In this document: positions 30,816 to 40,308 of the stretch, piece by piece
Layout: each line of letters starts with the position of its first letter
How positions within the stretch are numbered: position 1 is the stretch's first letter
Source: Caulobacter sp. BP25
Lineage (GTDB): Bacteria; Pseudomonadota; Alphaproteobacteria; Caulobacterales; Caulobacteraceae
DNA: 64,000 nt
Reading direction: 5' to 3'
Assembly: GCF_002737755.1 (NCBI RefSeq)
Contig: NZ_PEGH01000017.1
Location: 310,001-374,000, forward strand
The notes under the pieces: generated by a model
Told to the model about the DNA's origin: nothing
Seen by the model: the letters and a program-made list of their open reading frames with translations, nothing else
Database searches by the model: none
Translations under genes and position numbers: made by a program

Positions 30816-32365
30816 ATGAGCGACCCCAAAGCGACGAGTGGGCGACCCGGCGTCACGCCCGAGCAGCTGGCCACCCTGAGCCATGAGTTCCGCACGCCGC
30901 TGAACGGCGTGCTGGGTATGGCGCGCCTGCTCGAGAACACCAAGCTGACGGCCGAACAGCGGTCCTATGTCATCGCCCTCCGTGAAAGCGGCGACCACCT
31001 TCTGTCTCTGGTCAATGACGTCCTGCACTTCGCCCGCCTGGGCGCGGCCTCCATTGAACTGAGCCTCGCGCCTGTCGATATTGAGAGCCTGCTGCGCCAG
31101 GTCGCCGAACTGATGAGCCCCCGCGCTCACGAAAAGGGCGTGGAGATCGCCTGGGCCCTGACCGCACCTCTGCCCACGATCCATGCCGATGAAGGCCGTC
31201 TGCGGCAGATCCTGCTCAATTTCGCCGGCAACGCCGTGAAGTTCACGGAAGCCGGCGGCGTCCTGCTCTCGGCCTCGGCGGGGAGAACGGTCGCATACGC
31301 TTCTCGGTGGCCGACACCGGGCCGGGCGTAGCGCCCGAAGCCCGCGCCCGCATTTTTGAAGCGTTCGTCCAGACCGACATTACCCATAGCACCCAGCTCG
31401 GCGGCGCGGGCCTGGGTCTCGCCATCGTCTCGCGCCTAGCCACGGCGATGGGCGGCGAGGTGGGCGTTGGCGGCGACGTTGGACACGGCGCCGAGTTCTG
31501 GTTCGAAGCGCCGTTCGCGACCACCACCCCCGCAACGCGCGACGCCCCTCTAGCCGGGCGAAATGTGGCCATCGTTTCACCCAACGCGATTGTTCGGATC
31601 GCCACGGCCCGGCAGATCGAGGCGGCTGGCGGCCGAGCCTTCACCGCCGTCGATATCAACGCCGGCTTGAACGGCGCGCCAGCGGACACCGTCCTGTTGA
31701 TCGACGCGGCCCTTTCGTCTGCTAGGGGTGGGCTCAAGCCGCCAGCGGGCCGCAAGGCCGTGGTATTGCTGACGCCCGGGCAACGCGACCGCATCGCCCC
31801 ATTAAAGTCGGCCGGCTTCAGCGGCTACCTGATCAAGCCGCTGCGAACAGCCTCGTTGGTGGCGCAGGTCCTGCAGGCCGACGTCGCCGACGCCGCGCCA
31901 GGCCCCAGCCCTCACCATGACGACGACCGTATCGCCGGCGCCGTGGCTCACGGCGTTAGGGTTTTGCTGGCCGAGGACAATCCGATCAACGCCTTGCTGG
32001 CCCGCACCCTGCTGGAGCGCGAAGGCTGCAAGGTCGATCGCGTCGCCGACGGCGCGCAGGCGATCGCCGCTGCGGTGTCGGGATCGTACGACCTGATCCT
32101 GATGGACTTGCGCATGCCCGGCATGTCCGGCGTCGAGGCCGCCAAGACGCTGCGGAGCAAGGCAGTCGCCGCTCCGATCGCCGCTCTGACCGCCGATGCG
32201 TTCGACGAAGACAAACGCGCCTGCCTGGCCGCCGGGATGGACGACTTCCTGGTCAAGCCGCTCACCCAGGAAGCCCTCCGGGATGTGCTGACCCGCTGGA
32301 CGACTTCTGGCGTGGCGGGCGCTGGCTGGACGAAAAGCGCGACGCGATCCAAGGTCGCCGGCTGA
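30816..32365 (+). pseudogene. shkA: Hybrid histidine kinase ShkA, interrupted by a frameshift
   Basis: Soluble kinase with DHp (phosphoacceptor in LSHEFRTPLNG, His23) and CA domain (LRQILLNFAGNAVKFTE, then VADTGPGV and GGAGLGLAIV). A degenerate receiver and a full receiver (LLAEDNPIN, LILMDLRMPG) follow. The linker between receivers has a DDDR stretch (31919-31930), matching the DDR motif described for Caulobacter ShkA. ShkA is activated by c-di-GMP at the pseudo-receiver and feeds phosphate through ShpA to TacA for stalk genes. The frame breaks at the G run 31280-31283: codons up to 31280 read ...LSASA and the downstream frame reads GENGRIRFSVADTGPG. One missing G explains it. The first frame stops at 31331. 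Confidence 0.75.
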
Positions 32366-32400
32366 AGCGGGGGCGGTCCCCTCGCCGGGGAATCCGCCGC

Positions 32401-34104
32401 ATGACCGAGCACACCAAGGACGCCAAGGCCAAGCCCGAGAAAAAGAGCCTGCTTCAGACGCTGGCCTTCTTCGGCGAGCGGCGCAGCCTGGTGATGCTGG
32501 GCCTCGGCTTCGCCTCCGGCCTGCCCTACATGCTGATCTTCGACACGCTCTCGCTGTGGCTGCGGGACGCGGGCCTATCACTGACCGTGATCGGCTTTTT
32601 CAGCCTGGCGACCCTGTCGTTCTCGTTCAAGTTCCTTTGGGCTCCGCTGGTCGACCGCGCCAGAATTCCGTTCCTGCACGGCCTGCTGGGTCATCGACGA
32701 GCCTGGATGCTGGCCTGCCAGGCGACGATCATCTTGGGCCTGCTCTCGATCTCGGCGATCGACCCCGCCGCGAATCTAGGCCTGATGGCGCTGGCCGCCG
32801 TGATCACCGGCTTCGCGACCGCCACTCAGGACATCGTTATCGACGCCTGGCGGATCGAGGTGGTCGACACCGAGCGTCAGGGGCAGATGGCCGTGGCGGT
32901 GCAGTGGGGCTATCGCGGCGCGATGATCATCGCCGGCGCCGTCCCGCTGCTGCTGGCCGAGCACTTCAATTGGAACATCTCCTACCTTTTCATGGCCCTG
33001 GCGGTGCTGATCGGCGTGCTGGCAACCCTACTGGCGCCGCGTGAAGCCGCCCATACGATCCGCCCCATCCATGCCGAGGGCGTGACCCAGGCCCGGCCTT
33101 TGGAGCTTGGCGAGTGGCTGGCGCGACTGACCATTCTCCTGGCGGGCGCCCTGCTGATCGGCTCGGGCCTGTCGGGCGACGCGAGCCTGCTCTCGAAGAT
33201 CGTCGGCAGCCCCGCCCTCGCCGACGCGTGGACCGCCAAGCCAAACGGCGTCTGGCTTCAGCTCATGGGCATCATCGCCGGCCTGGCGATCGTCGCGGTG
33301 GCCGCCTCCCCGATCCCGAAGGTCTCGACCAAGCCTGGCGTCTATCTGTCGACGGCCCTGGGTTCGCCCCTCAAGGACTTCCTCACCCGCTTCCACGGCG
33401 TCGCCGGGCTGATCCTGGCGGCGATCTGCGTCTATCGGGTCTCGGATTTCGTGCTGAACATCATGAACCCGTTCTATCGCGACATGGGGTTCTCGCTTAC
33501 CGAGATCGCCGAGATCCGGAAGGTCTTCGGCATCATCGCCTCGATGATCGGCGTGTTCCTGGGCGGGGTGGTGGTCGCGCGCCTGGGCTTGATGAGGGCC
33601 CTGGTCATCGGCGCGTTCGCCCAGCCCCTCAGCAACCTGATGTTCGTCCTGCTGGCGATGAGCGGACACGATACCGGCATGCTTTTCATCTCGATCTGCC
33701 TGGACAATCTGGCCGGCGGCGTCGCGGGGACGGCGCTGATCGCCTACATGTCCAGCCTGACCACCGCCGGCTTCACGGCGACCCAGTACGCGCTGTTCTC
33801 GTCGCTATACGCCCTGCCCGGCAAGCTGATCGCCTCGCAATCGGGCCGGATCGTTGAGGCCTCGGCCAAGGCCGCAGAGCAGGGCGGGCCGATCAGCGCG
33901 CTGAAGGCTTTATTCACCCGCTTGCCGCCGGAGAGCTTCACCGCCGCCGGCGCCAAGCTGGGCGTCAGCGCCCCGGCCATGGCGGCGGGCTACACCGCCT
34001 TCTTCATCTACACCGCCCTGATCGGCGTCGTGGCCATCGTGCTGTCGTTCCTGGTCGCCGCGCGGCAGGATAGGATTCAGGGCGCAAAGCCGGCGTCAGC
34101 CTAA
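32401..34104 (+). CDS. ampG: AmpG-like muropeptide permease (MFS)
   Basis: 567-aa inner-membrane transporter with about 14 predicted helices. The start of the membrane domain (LVMLGLGFASGLPYMLIFDTL, WLRDAGLSLTVIGFFSLA, KFLWAPLVDR) is the AmpG signature. The block ATQDIVIDAWRIE matches family members. It would import GlcNAc-anhydroMurNAc peptides for cell-wall recycling. The large middle loop and length are usual for alphaproteobacterial AmpG. Convergent with the downstream protease by 4 bases. Confidence 0.88.
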   Translation: MTEHTKDAKAKPEKKSLLQTLAFFGERRSLVMLGLGFASGLPYMLIFDTLSLWLRDAGLSLTVIGFFSLATLSFSFKFLWAPLVDRARIPFLHGLLGHRRAWMLACQATIILGLLSISAIDPAANLGLMALAAVITGFATATQDIVIDAWRIEVVDTERQGQMAVAVQWGYRGAMIIAGAVPLLLAEHFNWNISYLFMALAVLIGVLATLLAPREAAHTIRPIHAEGVTQARPLELGEWLARLTILLAGALLIGSGLSGDASLLSKIVGSPALADAWTAKPNGVWLQLMGIIAGLAIVAVAASPIPKVSTKPGVYLSTALGSPLKDFLTRFHGVAGLILAAICVYRVSDFVLNIMNPFYRDMGFSLTEIAEIRKVFGIIASMIGVFLGGVVVARLGLMRALVIGAFAQPLSNLMFVLLAMSGHDTGMLFISICLDNLAGGVAGTALIAYMSSLTTAGFTATQYALFSSLYALPGKLIASQSGRIVEASAKAAEQGGPISALKALFTRLPPESFTAAGAKLGVSAPAMAAGYTAFFIYTALIGVVAIVLSFLVAARQDRIQGAKPASA

Positions 34105-34934
34105 ACCGCCAGACACACCACCTGGGCCACGCGTAGCTCGCGGCGCAGGCCGTCGGCCACGCGGCCATAGTTCTCGGTGGTGATCGGCTCGCTGGGCGCG
34201 AATTCGGATGGCGACGGGCGGCGTCGCGAGCCGAGCAACGTCTTCAGGGTTTCCGGCGCGGTCGTATAGATGCGCCCTCGGCGCGGGGCCTCGGCGACCG
34301 TGACCCCGATCACTCGTCCCGCCGCGTCCAGCGCCGGCGCGCCTGACAGGCCCGACAGAGTCCCCTTCAGGGTGTCGGTCCGCCCGACCTCGGCCCAGAC
34401 CAGAACAGGTTCGGTGCGCGCCCCGCGACCATGGACCACCAGGTTCTCGCGCCCCAGCAGTCGCGAAGCCGCTTCGCCCGGATGGCCCTGCGGGAAGCCT
34501 GGATGATAGGCGCGAGCGCCCCGCCGCAACGGTTGGTCGATGCCAAGAGGCACGGCGGGCGCGCCGCCCTCGGTGGTCAGGATGGCCGCATCCGCGCGCG
34601 GATCGACATGGACCTTGGCCGCCACGCCTCGCCCATCGGCGACCACGATCGCGGCCTGCTTGCAGCCGTCGACCACGTGGCGGGCGGTCAGCCAGGCGCC
34701 ATCGTCGCCGATCGAGAAGGCGGTGCCCGACCCCGGCTCAGGCCGCTCGGGCACCTGAACCACGATGGAGGGGTCAAAGGGCGAAGACGGTCCCAGCGGC
34801 AGCCCCTCCTCACCAGGCACCGGGGGCGGGGGCGGGGGCGCGTCGGATCGCTCCTGACGGCCCACGGCGACGACCAGCAGAGCGCTGACCACCACCGCAT
34901 ACACCAGCCAATCGGGAAGCTTGGGGAAATGCAT
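34101..34934 (-). CDS. Membrane-anchored trypsin-like serine protease
   Basis: 277 aa. An N-terminal signal anchor (WLVYAVVVSALLVVAVG) and a Pro-rich linker are followed by a trypsin fold. His is in TARHVVDG, Asp in DPRADAAIL and Ser in LSGLSGAPAL, so the triad looks complete, unlike the HtrA-like protein at 21443. It has no PDZ domain. Probably a periplasmic protease held at the inner membrane. Followed 18 bases upstream by the DUF350 gene on the same strand, likely one operon. Confidence 0.8.
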   Translation of the reverse strand: MHFPKLPDWLVYAVVVSALLVVAVGRQERSDAPPPPPPVPGEEGLPLGPSSPFDPSIVVQVPERPEPGSGTAFSIGDDGAWLTARHVVDGCKQAAIVVADGRGVAAKVHVDPRADAAILTTEGGAPAVPLGIDQPLRRGARAYHPGFPQGHPGEAASRLLGRENLVVHGRGARTEPVLVWAEVGRTDTLKGTLSGLSGAPALDAAGRVIGVTVAEAPRRGRIYTTAPETLKTLLGSRRRPSPSEFAPSEPITTENYGRVADGLRRELRVAQVVCLAV

Positions 34935-34952
34935 GGGACGCCCCGCGTCCGC

Positions 34953-35381
34953 TCAGCCCGCCACGGCGGCGGCGAGGATCAGGGCCGTCGAAAGCTTGGC
35001 GCCAACCAGAAGGGCTGCGGCCGAAATCTCGCCGTCCTGGATGCGTTCAGGCAAGCCCTTCAGGACCATATCGGTGCAGCGGAAGACCAGGAGCTGGACC
35101 GCCGTGGTCGCGGCTCCCCAGATGACGATCTCGACCACCGACGTCGCGGCGCTCAGGGACACGGCCAGCGGAATGGCCAGCCCGACCATGACCCCACCCA
35201 GCGACAGCGCGGCCGCCGAGTTACCCTCGCGGATCAGGGTGATTTCCTTGTGCGGCGTCATCAGCGCGTAGAGCGCCGCGCCGAGGATCAGCATGATCAG
35301 CGTCACGCCCGCGTGCAGCAGGGTGACGGGAAAGCCGGTGGCGAAGGCCTGGACCTCGGGCGACTGGAGCTGGGACGGCAT
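34953..35381 (-). CDS. DUF350 family membrane protein
   Basis: 142 aa with four hydrophobic segments (LLHAGVTLIMLILGAALYAL, AALSLGGVMVGLAIPLAVSL, VVEIVIWGAATTAVQLLVF, AALLVGAKLSTALILAAAV). It matches the DUF350/YjfL layout, including the HKEITLIREGNSAAA loop. Two copies of the DUF350 unit fill the protein. Function unknown. Same strand and 18 bases before the trypsin-like protease. Confidence 0.8.
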   Translation of the reverse strand: MPSQLQSPEVQAFATGFPVTLLHAGVTLIMLILGAALYALMTPHKEITLIREGNSAAALSLGGVMVGLAIPLAVSLSAATSVVEIVIWGAATTAVQLLVFRCTDMVLKGLPERIQDGEISAAALLVGAKLSTALILAAAVAG

Positions 35382-35466
35382 GGACGCGGACTACCCCCGG
35401 AAAGGTGCGGTTCACTGACTAGCACGGCAGGCCAAGGCTTGCGTAGGGGGCGCGTGCGTTGGCCAA

Positions 35467-35916
35467 TTACTTGTAGAAGCCGTCCCGCAAATTAAGGCCG
35501 TGTTCGACGAAGACCTTCAGGGCGCAGAGCATGCCGGTCCAACCCTCGCAGTTGCCGAACGCGGCCTTTTCTCCCGCCGGGGTTTCGCTCCAGCCGGCTT
35601 CATGGATCTTCACGAGGGTGCGCCCGTCTCCGGTGTCGGCGAAGGTCATGGTGACCGTCGTCTTGTAGGTCGCGCCAGGCTCCGAGGCGCCCCAGCGAAG
35701 AACGATCTTCTCGTTCGGTACGACCTCGACAACCTCGACCGGGAACGCCCCAGGGAAATCGTGGAAGTCCCAAGTGACCGTCGCGCCGGTTTCCAGCCGC
35801 CCCCGCGCGCCGCCCGTCGTGAAGTAGCCCGAGAGCTTCTTGGGATCGACGACAGCCTCGAAAACCTCGGTGACCGGTTTGGCGATCCGGCCGCTAACGG
35901 TGAACGCGTGGGACAT
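35467..35916 (-). CDS. SRPBCC/AHSA1-family protein
   Basis: 149 aa with START-like ligand-binding fold: MSHAFTVSGRIAKPVTEVF at the N-terminus, TVTWDFHDFPGAFPVEVVEV and the C-terminal EGWTGMLCALKVFVEHGL. ATG at 35916 with GGAGAG upstream. Divergent from an ArsR regulator; ArsR plus AHSA1 pairs are frequent and the regulator normally controls both. Ligand unknown. Confidence 0.85.
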   Translation of the reverse strand: MSHAFTVSGRIAKPVTEVFEAVVDPKKLSGYFTTGGARGRLETGATVTWDFHDFPGAFPVEVVEVVPNEKIVLRWGASEPGATYKTTVTMTFADTGDGRTLVKIHEAGWSETPAGEKAAFGNCEGWTGMLCALKVFVEHGLNLRDGFYK

Positions 35917-35950
35917 GGAGGCTCTCCATCCTTGATGGTCGCGACCATGT

Positions 35951-35966
35951 GTTATATGTTTATAAC
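35951..35966. promoter_or_regulatory. Inverted repeat, candidate ArsR operator
   Basis: GTTATA, four bases, TATAAC forms a perfect 6-bp inverted repeat, with an imperfect extension on both sides. It lies between the divergent AHSA1 and ArsR genes and ends at the ArsR ATG. The position fits autoregulation and control of both promoters; binding is inferred. Confidence 0.45.
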
Positions 35967-36302
35967 ATGTCAAGCGAGGACGAAGCCGACCTGATCTTCA
36001 AGGCGCTGGGGCATCGCGTCCGCCGCGCCATGCTGGATCTGTTGAAGGCCGAGCCTCTGACGACGGGCATGCTGTGCGCCCGCTTCCCCGCGCTGGACCG
36101 CTGCACGGTGATGCAACACCTGGGCGTTCTGGAAGAGGCCGGGCTGGTCGTGGCCGAACGGCGCGGGCGCGAGCGGTGGAACCACCTGGACGCCTTGCCG
36201 ATCCACGCCATCCACGAACGCTGGATCGGGCCCTACGCGGTCTATGCGGCGAGCATGCTCAGCCGGCTGAAAAAGACGGTGGAGGAGATCGAGGAGGCCT
36301 AG
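35967..36302 (+). CDS. ArsR-family HTH repressor
   Basis: 111 aa winged-helix regulator: [18 protein letters not shown], then [31 protein letters not shown], the usual recognition helix region, and [20 protein letters not shown]. No cysteine pair of the metal-sensing type is seen, so it belongs with the non-metal ArsR group linked to AHSA1 proteins. ATG at 35967 has no ribosome-binding site and may be leaderless; a GTG at 35949 is the alternative. Convergent with rlmN by 4 bases. Confidence 0.85.
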   Translation: MSSEDEADLIFKALGHRVRRAMLDLLKAEPLTTGMLCARFPALDRCTVMQHLGVLEEAGLVVAERRGRERWNHLDALPIHAIHERWIGPYAVYAASMLSRLKKTVEEIEEA

Positions 36303-37516
36303 GCTGCCGCCTCGTCCTCGTCATCCTCGCTCAGCACGCCTGCCATCGCCGCCAGCGACAGCTTGCGCAGGGCCGACGCGCGGACCTTCTCGCTCTCGCT
36401 TTTCAGCTGGCCGCAGGCGGCGAGGATGTCGCGGCCGCGCGGCGTGCGGATCGGCGAGGAATAGCCAGCCTTGTTGAGGATCGCGGCGAAGGCCTCGATT
36501 GTCGCCCAGTCCGAGCACTGGTAGTCGCTGCCCGGCCAGGGGTTGAACGGGATCAGATTGATCTTGGCGGGAATGCCCTTGATCAGGTTCACGAGCGCGC
36601 GGGCCTCGGCCGGGCTGTCGTTGACGCCCTTCAGCATCACGTACTCAAAGGTGACCCGGCGGGCGTTCGACAAGCCAGGATAGGCGCGGATGCCGGCCAT
36701 CAGCTCGGCGATCGGATACTTCTTGTTCAGCGGCACCAGCACGTCGCGCAGAGCGTCATTGGTGGCGTGCAGGCTGATCGCCAGCATGGCCTGGGTTGTC
36801 GAGCCCAGCTTCTCCAGCATCGGCACGACGCCCGAGGTCGAGACCGTGATCCGGCGGCGTGAGATGCCGATGCCCTCGTTGTCGCTGATGATCTCGATCG
36901 CGTCGGCGACCTGGCCCAGATTGTAGAGCGGCTCGCCCATGCCCATGAACACGATGTTCGAGAGCTGGCGGTCCTCCTTGTCGGACGGCCATTCGCCCAG
37001 ATCGTCCTTGGCCACCTGAACCTGGGCGACGATCTCGGCCGCCGTCAGGTTGCGGACCAGCGGCTGGGTGCCGGTGTGGCAGAAGCTGCAGTTCAGCGTG
37101 CAGCCGACCTGGCTGGAAACGCAAAGGGCGCCGGCACGGCCGACGCCGGGGATGAAGACGCTCTCGACCTCGATGCCCGGCGCCATGCGGATCAGCCACT
37201 TGCGGGTGCCGTCCTGGCTGACCTGGCGCTCGACGATCTCGGGCCGCGCGATCGTGAAGGCCTCGGCGAGGCGAGCGCGGGTTTCCTTGGCCACGTCGCT
37301 CATGGCCGCGAAGTCGGTGACGCCCCGATGATGCATCCAGCGGAAGATCTGGGTCGCCCGCATCTTGGCCTTGCCGTGCTCGACCACGCCGCTCTCGACC
37401 AGAGCAGCGACCAGCTGCGAGCGCGTGAGGCCCGACAGGTTGAGCAGCGACTTGGTGACGGGGGTTGCGGGCGCGGCGTCAGACGAGACGCGCGACAGGT
37501 CGAGGGTGACGCTCAA
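36299..37516 (-). CDS. rlmN: 23S rRNA (adenine-2503-C2)/tRNA methyltransferase RlmN
   Basis: 405-aa radical SAM methyltransferase. Cluster motif C-x3-C-x2-C in [12 protein letters not shown]-terminal domain with [25 protein letters not shown] and the catalytic C-terminal region with [13 protein letters not shown] and [14 protein letters not shown], which includes the methyl-carrying Cys. The C-terminus carries an acidic tail (EDDEDEAAA). Confidence 0.95.
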   Translation of the reverse strand: MSVTLDLSRVSSDAAPATPVTKSLLNLSGLTRSQLVAALVESGVVEHGKAKMRATQIFRWMHHRGVTDFAAMSDVAKETRARLAEAFTIARPEIVERQVSQDGTRKWLIRMAPGIEVESVFIPGVGRAGALCVSSQVGCTLNCSFCHTGTQPLVRNLTAAEIVAQVQVAKDDLGEWPSDKEDRQLSNIVFMGMGEPLYNLGQVADAIEIISDNEGIGISRRRITVSTSGVVPMLEKLGSTTQAMLAISLHATNDALRDVLVPLNKKYPIAELMAGIRAYPGLSNARRVTFEYVMLKGVNDSPAEARALVNLIKGIPAKINLIPFNPWPGSDYQCSDWATIEAFAAILNKAGYSSPIRTPRGRDILAACGQLKSESEKVRASALRKLSLAAMAGVLSEDDEDEAAA

Positions 37517-37600
37517 GGGGATGTCCGGATCTTCGGGGGTCGAGGCGGATATATAGCAGGTCCGGACCGGTTTTCCAAAAGGACCAGGCGTCGCGCCCCG

Positions 37601-38401
37601 TCAGACCCTCCGGAACCGGCCGCCTTGATCGGCCATCAGGGCCAAGGCCCAGTCGTCGGGCAGGACCTTGGCCACAGCCGCGATCGCCTTGTTGGGCGAG
37701 CCCGGCACGCAGATCGGGCGGTTGGCCTCGGCGGCCTCATAGCCGGCGGCGGCGACCTCGTCGGCGCCCAGCCACATCCAGTCCGGCACGCCCTGACTGA
37801 CCTGGGCGCGGGTGCCGTTGACGTCGTGGAATTCCGAATAGGTGAAGCCCGGGCAAAGGGCGCTGACGTGCACGCCGGTCGACAGGTTCTCCAGGTGTAG
37901 GCTCTGGGAGAACTTCACGAGAAAGCCCTTGGTCGCGGCGTACAGAGTGTGGCCCGCCGCGCCGGGCACGAGGCCCGCCAGCGACGCGACGTTGGTGATC
38001 CGCCCGAACCGGCGCTCGACCATGCCCGGCAGCACCTTGTGGGTCATTTCGCAGACCGAGGTGAGCATCACCTGCAAGAAGGTCGCCTGGTCGGCCCAGC
38101 TGGTCGTCGCATAGGTTCCGGGCAAGCCGTAGCCGGCGTTGTTGACCAGTGCGTCGATCACCCGCCCCTGCTCGGCGATGGCGGCGAGCACCGCGTCCAC
38201 GCCCGCCGGCTCGGCGAGGTCAGCGGCGACGGCGTAGGCCTCGACGCCCGAGCGCAGCTTGATCTCCGCCGCCAGGGCTTCCAGGCGATCGGCGCGGCGC
38301 GCGGTCAGGACCACATCGTAGCCGTGGCTAGCGTAGATGCGGGCGGAAGCGGCGCCGATGCCGGCGGAAGCGCCGGTGATCAGGGCGAGACGGCGAGCCA
38401 T
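37601..38401 (-). CDS. Short-chain dehydrogenase/reductase
   Basis: 266 aa classical SDR. Cofactor motif TGASAGIGAASARIYA, NNAGYGLPG, then catalytic Ser in TNVASLAGLV and the pair YAATKGF (Tyr/Lys). ATG at 38401 puts ARRLALITGASAG at the very N-terminus as usual. Substrate unknown. Single gene between rlmN and cysQ. Confidence 0.9.
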   Translation of the reverse strand: MARRLALITGASAGIGAASARIYASHGYDVVLTARRADRLEALAAEIKLRSGVEAYAVAADLAEPAGVDAVLAAIAEQGRVIDALVNNAGYGLPGTYATTSWADQATFLQVMLTSVCEMTHKVLPGMVERRFGRITNVASLAGLVPGAAGHTLYAATKGFLVKFSQSLHLENLSTGVHVSALCPGFTYSEFHDVNGTRAQVSQGVPDWMWLGADEVAAAGYEAAEANRPICVPGSPNKAIAAVAKVLPDDWALALMADQGGRFRRV

Positions 38402-38482
38402 GCGGTCGATCCGATAAGAGCCAAGACTTCGCCGGGAGAGCAGCACGCCCGACGTTTCTATTCAAGGCGCGCCCTTTGAGGC

Positions 38483-39286
38483 TCAGGCAGAAGCTGCGGC
38501 CCCACCACGCGCCACAAACCAGCCATTGCGGAACCCCTGGTCGGCCTTGCCATAGGTGAAGGGCGAGCCGTCGGGTTGCGTGAAGCTACCGCCGGCCGCG
38601 ACCAGCACCGCGTGGGCGGCGGCGGTGTCCCATTCGGACGTCGGACCATGCCGCGGATAGATGTCGGCCGAACCTTCGGCGATCCGACACATTTTGATCG
38701 ACGAATCCATGGCCGTGCGGAGGTCGAAACCGTACTGAGCGGCGAGTTCGGCGGCCTTCTCCTCGCGCATCGTGTGGCTGATGAGACCCAAGGCCTGACC
38801 AGCGGGCCAGGGACGGATGCGCGCCGGCGTCTCCATGCCGTCAGAGCCCAAACGCTTCACCGCGCCTTCCGCAGTCGTGTACCAGACCTCGCCCGTGGCC
38901 GGTGCGCAGACCGCGCCGGCGACCGGCACGCCGTTCTCGATCAAACCGATATTCACCGTGAAGTTCGGATCGCCACGCACGAAGGCCTTTGTGCCGTCGA
39001 CAGGATCCACAAGGAAGAAGCGCGAGCCGACGGCGTCGGGCGTCCCAAACTCGCTGGCGTGCTCCTCGGAGATCACCGTAACGCCGGGAAACGTCTCGGC
39101 CAGACGTTGAAGGATCAGACGCTCGCCCGCGCGGTCGGCCTCCGTGACCGGGCTCTCATCGGCCTTCTGCGCCACGGCCAATTCCGTCCTCCAGAACGGC
39201 AGGATGACCAGCGCCGCCTCTTCGGTGATCCGGGCAAGGGCGCGGCCCCAGTCGGCCAGTTGTTCAGTGGTCGCGGTCTCGCTCAT
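38483..39286 (-). CDS. cysQ: CysQ-like 3'(2'),5'-bisphosphate nucleotidase (IMPase family)
   Basis: 267 aa metal-dependent phosphatase. Metal-binding motifs VISEEHAS, VDPVDGTKAFVRG and SEWDTAAAHAVLVAAGG. The TVNIGLIENGVPVAGAV block points to CysQ, which hydrolyses PAP/PAPS by-products of sulfation, rather than inositol or histidinol phosphatases, though those remain possible. ATG overlaps the DUF3553 stop by 4 bases. The longer frame beyond 39286 runs antisense and is not used. Confidence 0.78.
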   Translation of the reverse strand: MSETATTEQLADWGRALARITEEAALVILPFWRTELAVAQKADESPVTEADRAGERLILQRLAETFPGVTVISEEHASEFGTPDAVGSRFFLVDPVDGTKAFVRGDPNFTVNIGLIENGVPVAGAVCAPATGEVWYTTAEGAVKRLGSDGMETPARIRPWPAGQALGLISHTMREEKAAELAAQYGFDLRTAMDSSIKMCRIAEGSADIYPRHGPTSEWDTAAAHAVLVAAGGSFTQPDGSPFTYGKADQGFRNGWFVARGGAAASA

Positions 39287-39471
39287 GCCTGTCCCCGGGG
39301 GTCGTCGCCGACGAACTCCAGCCGGACGCGCCGGCCGTCGATCATCTGCTTGCCCGCCTCTTCGAAATTGACGGTGACCCGATGTCCGATGACGGACTGA
39401 ACCTGCCCCAAACCCCAGTCGGGCTGGTTGGGATGGCGCACCAGGACGCCCGGCTCTAGAAACGGATCCAT
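39283..39471 (-). CDS. DUF3553 small protein
   Basis: 62 aa: FLEPGVLVRHPNQPDWGLGQVQSV followed by a beta-rich segment VTVNFEEAGKQMIDG, typical of the DUF3553 domain (an SH3/CarD-like small barrel). AGGAAGG is about 6 bases before the ATG at 39471. Translationally coupled to cysQ. Function unknown. Confidence 0.8.
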   Translation of the reverse strand: MDPFLEPGVLVRHPNQPDWGLGQVQSVIGHRVTVNFEEAGKQMIDGRRVRLEFVGDDPRGQA

Positions 39472-39537
39472 AACGGCCTTCCTGTAGAGGCTTGGCCCAG
39501 TTTGCCAAAGCCTCAAATCACGGCAGAGTCCGGCGCC

Positions 39538-40227
39538 ATGACCGATACCGTCCCCGAGACCGCCTCCGCGACCCCGGCGCCCGCGCTACCGCAAACGGAT
39601 GTGCAAGGCCCCGACTTCGCCGCCATGCTGGCCGCGCGCCTGTGCCACGACTTCATCAGCCCGGCCAGCGCCATCGTCTCGGGCCTAGACCTGCTGGAAG
39701 ACCCCGCCGCCCAGGACATGCGCGAGGACGCCATGAACCTGATCGCCTCATCGGCGCGTAAGCTGGCGGACCTGCTGCAATTCACCCGCGTGGCGTTCGG
39801 CGCCTCGGCCTCGGCCGAGAATTTCGACAGCCGGGAACTCGAAAGGCTGGCGCAAGGCGTCTTCGCCCATGTGCGCCCGACGCTGAACTGGGCGATCGAG
39901 CCCCAGGCGATGAACAAACCGTCCGCCCGGGCTGTGCTCAACATCGCCCAGATCGCCGCCAGCGCTCTGCCGGCGGGCGGCGTGGCGACCGTAAAGGGCG
40001 TCGCCGCCGACGGGCGTTTCTCGATCATCGCCGAGGCGGTCGGCCCTCGCGCCCGCCTCCGGCCGGAAGTTCTGGCCGGCCTCAAGGGCGAGCCGCTGGC
40101 CGAGGGCCTGGGCGGCCCTTGGGTGCAGGCGGCCTACCTGACCGCCCTGGTCCGCGCGGCCGGCGGCCAGATCGCCGCCGAGGTCGGCGAAGATCGCGCC
40201 TCGGTCGCGGCTTGGGTGCCCGCCTAG
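39538..40227 (+). CDS. chpT: Histidine phosphotransferase ChpT
   Basis: 229-aa phosphotransferase that passes phosphate from CckA to CtrA and CpdR in the Caulobacter cell-cycle circuit. DHp-like helices carry the phosphoacceptor His in LCHDFISPASAIVSGLDLL (His37 from this start); a degenerate HATPase-like domain follows (GLGGPWVQAAYLTALVRAAGG). The sequence is close to what I recall of C. crescentus ChpT along the full length. ATG at 39538 preferred over TTG at 39502. The N-terminal 20 residues are Pro/Ala-rich. Confidence 0.92.
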   Translation: MTDTVPETASATPAPALPQTDVQGPDFAAMLAARLCHDFISPASAIVSGLDLLEDPAAQDMREDAMNLIASSARKLADLLQFTRVAFGASASAENFDSRELERLAQGVFAHVRPTLNWAIEPQAMNKPSARAVLNIAQIAASALPAGGVATVKGVAADGRFSIIAEAVGPRARLRPEVLAGLKGEPLAEGLGGPWVQAAYLTALVRAAGGQIAAEVGEDRASVAAWVPA

Positions 40228-40308
40228 AGCCGTCTTCGCGCTCGAAAGTTCGGCAAACCGCTCCTTAACCAGAAGGCTTCATTGTCGTTCTCTGGATTGG
40301 AGCACGCC

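Noticed and set aside
31280..31331. Programmed ribosomal frameshift in shkA
   Set aside because: There is no slippery heptamer of the usual kind or clear downstream pseudoknot, and three other genes show the same single-G loss, so error or mutation is simpler.
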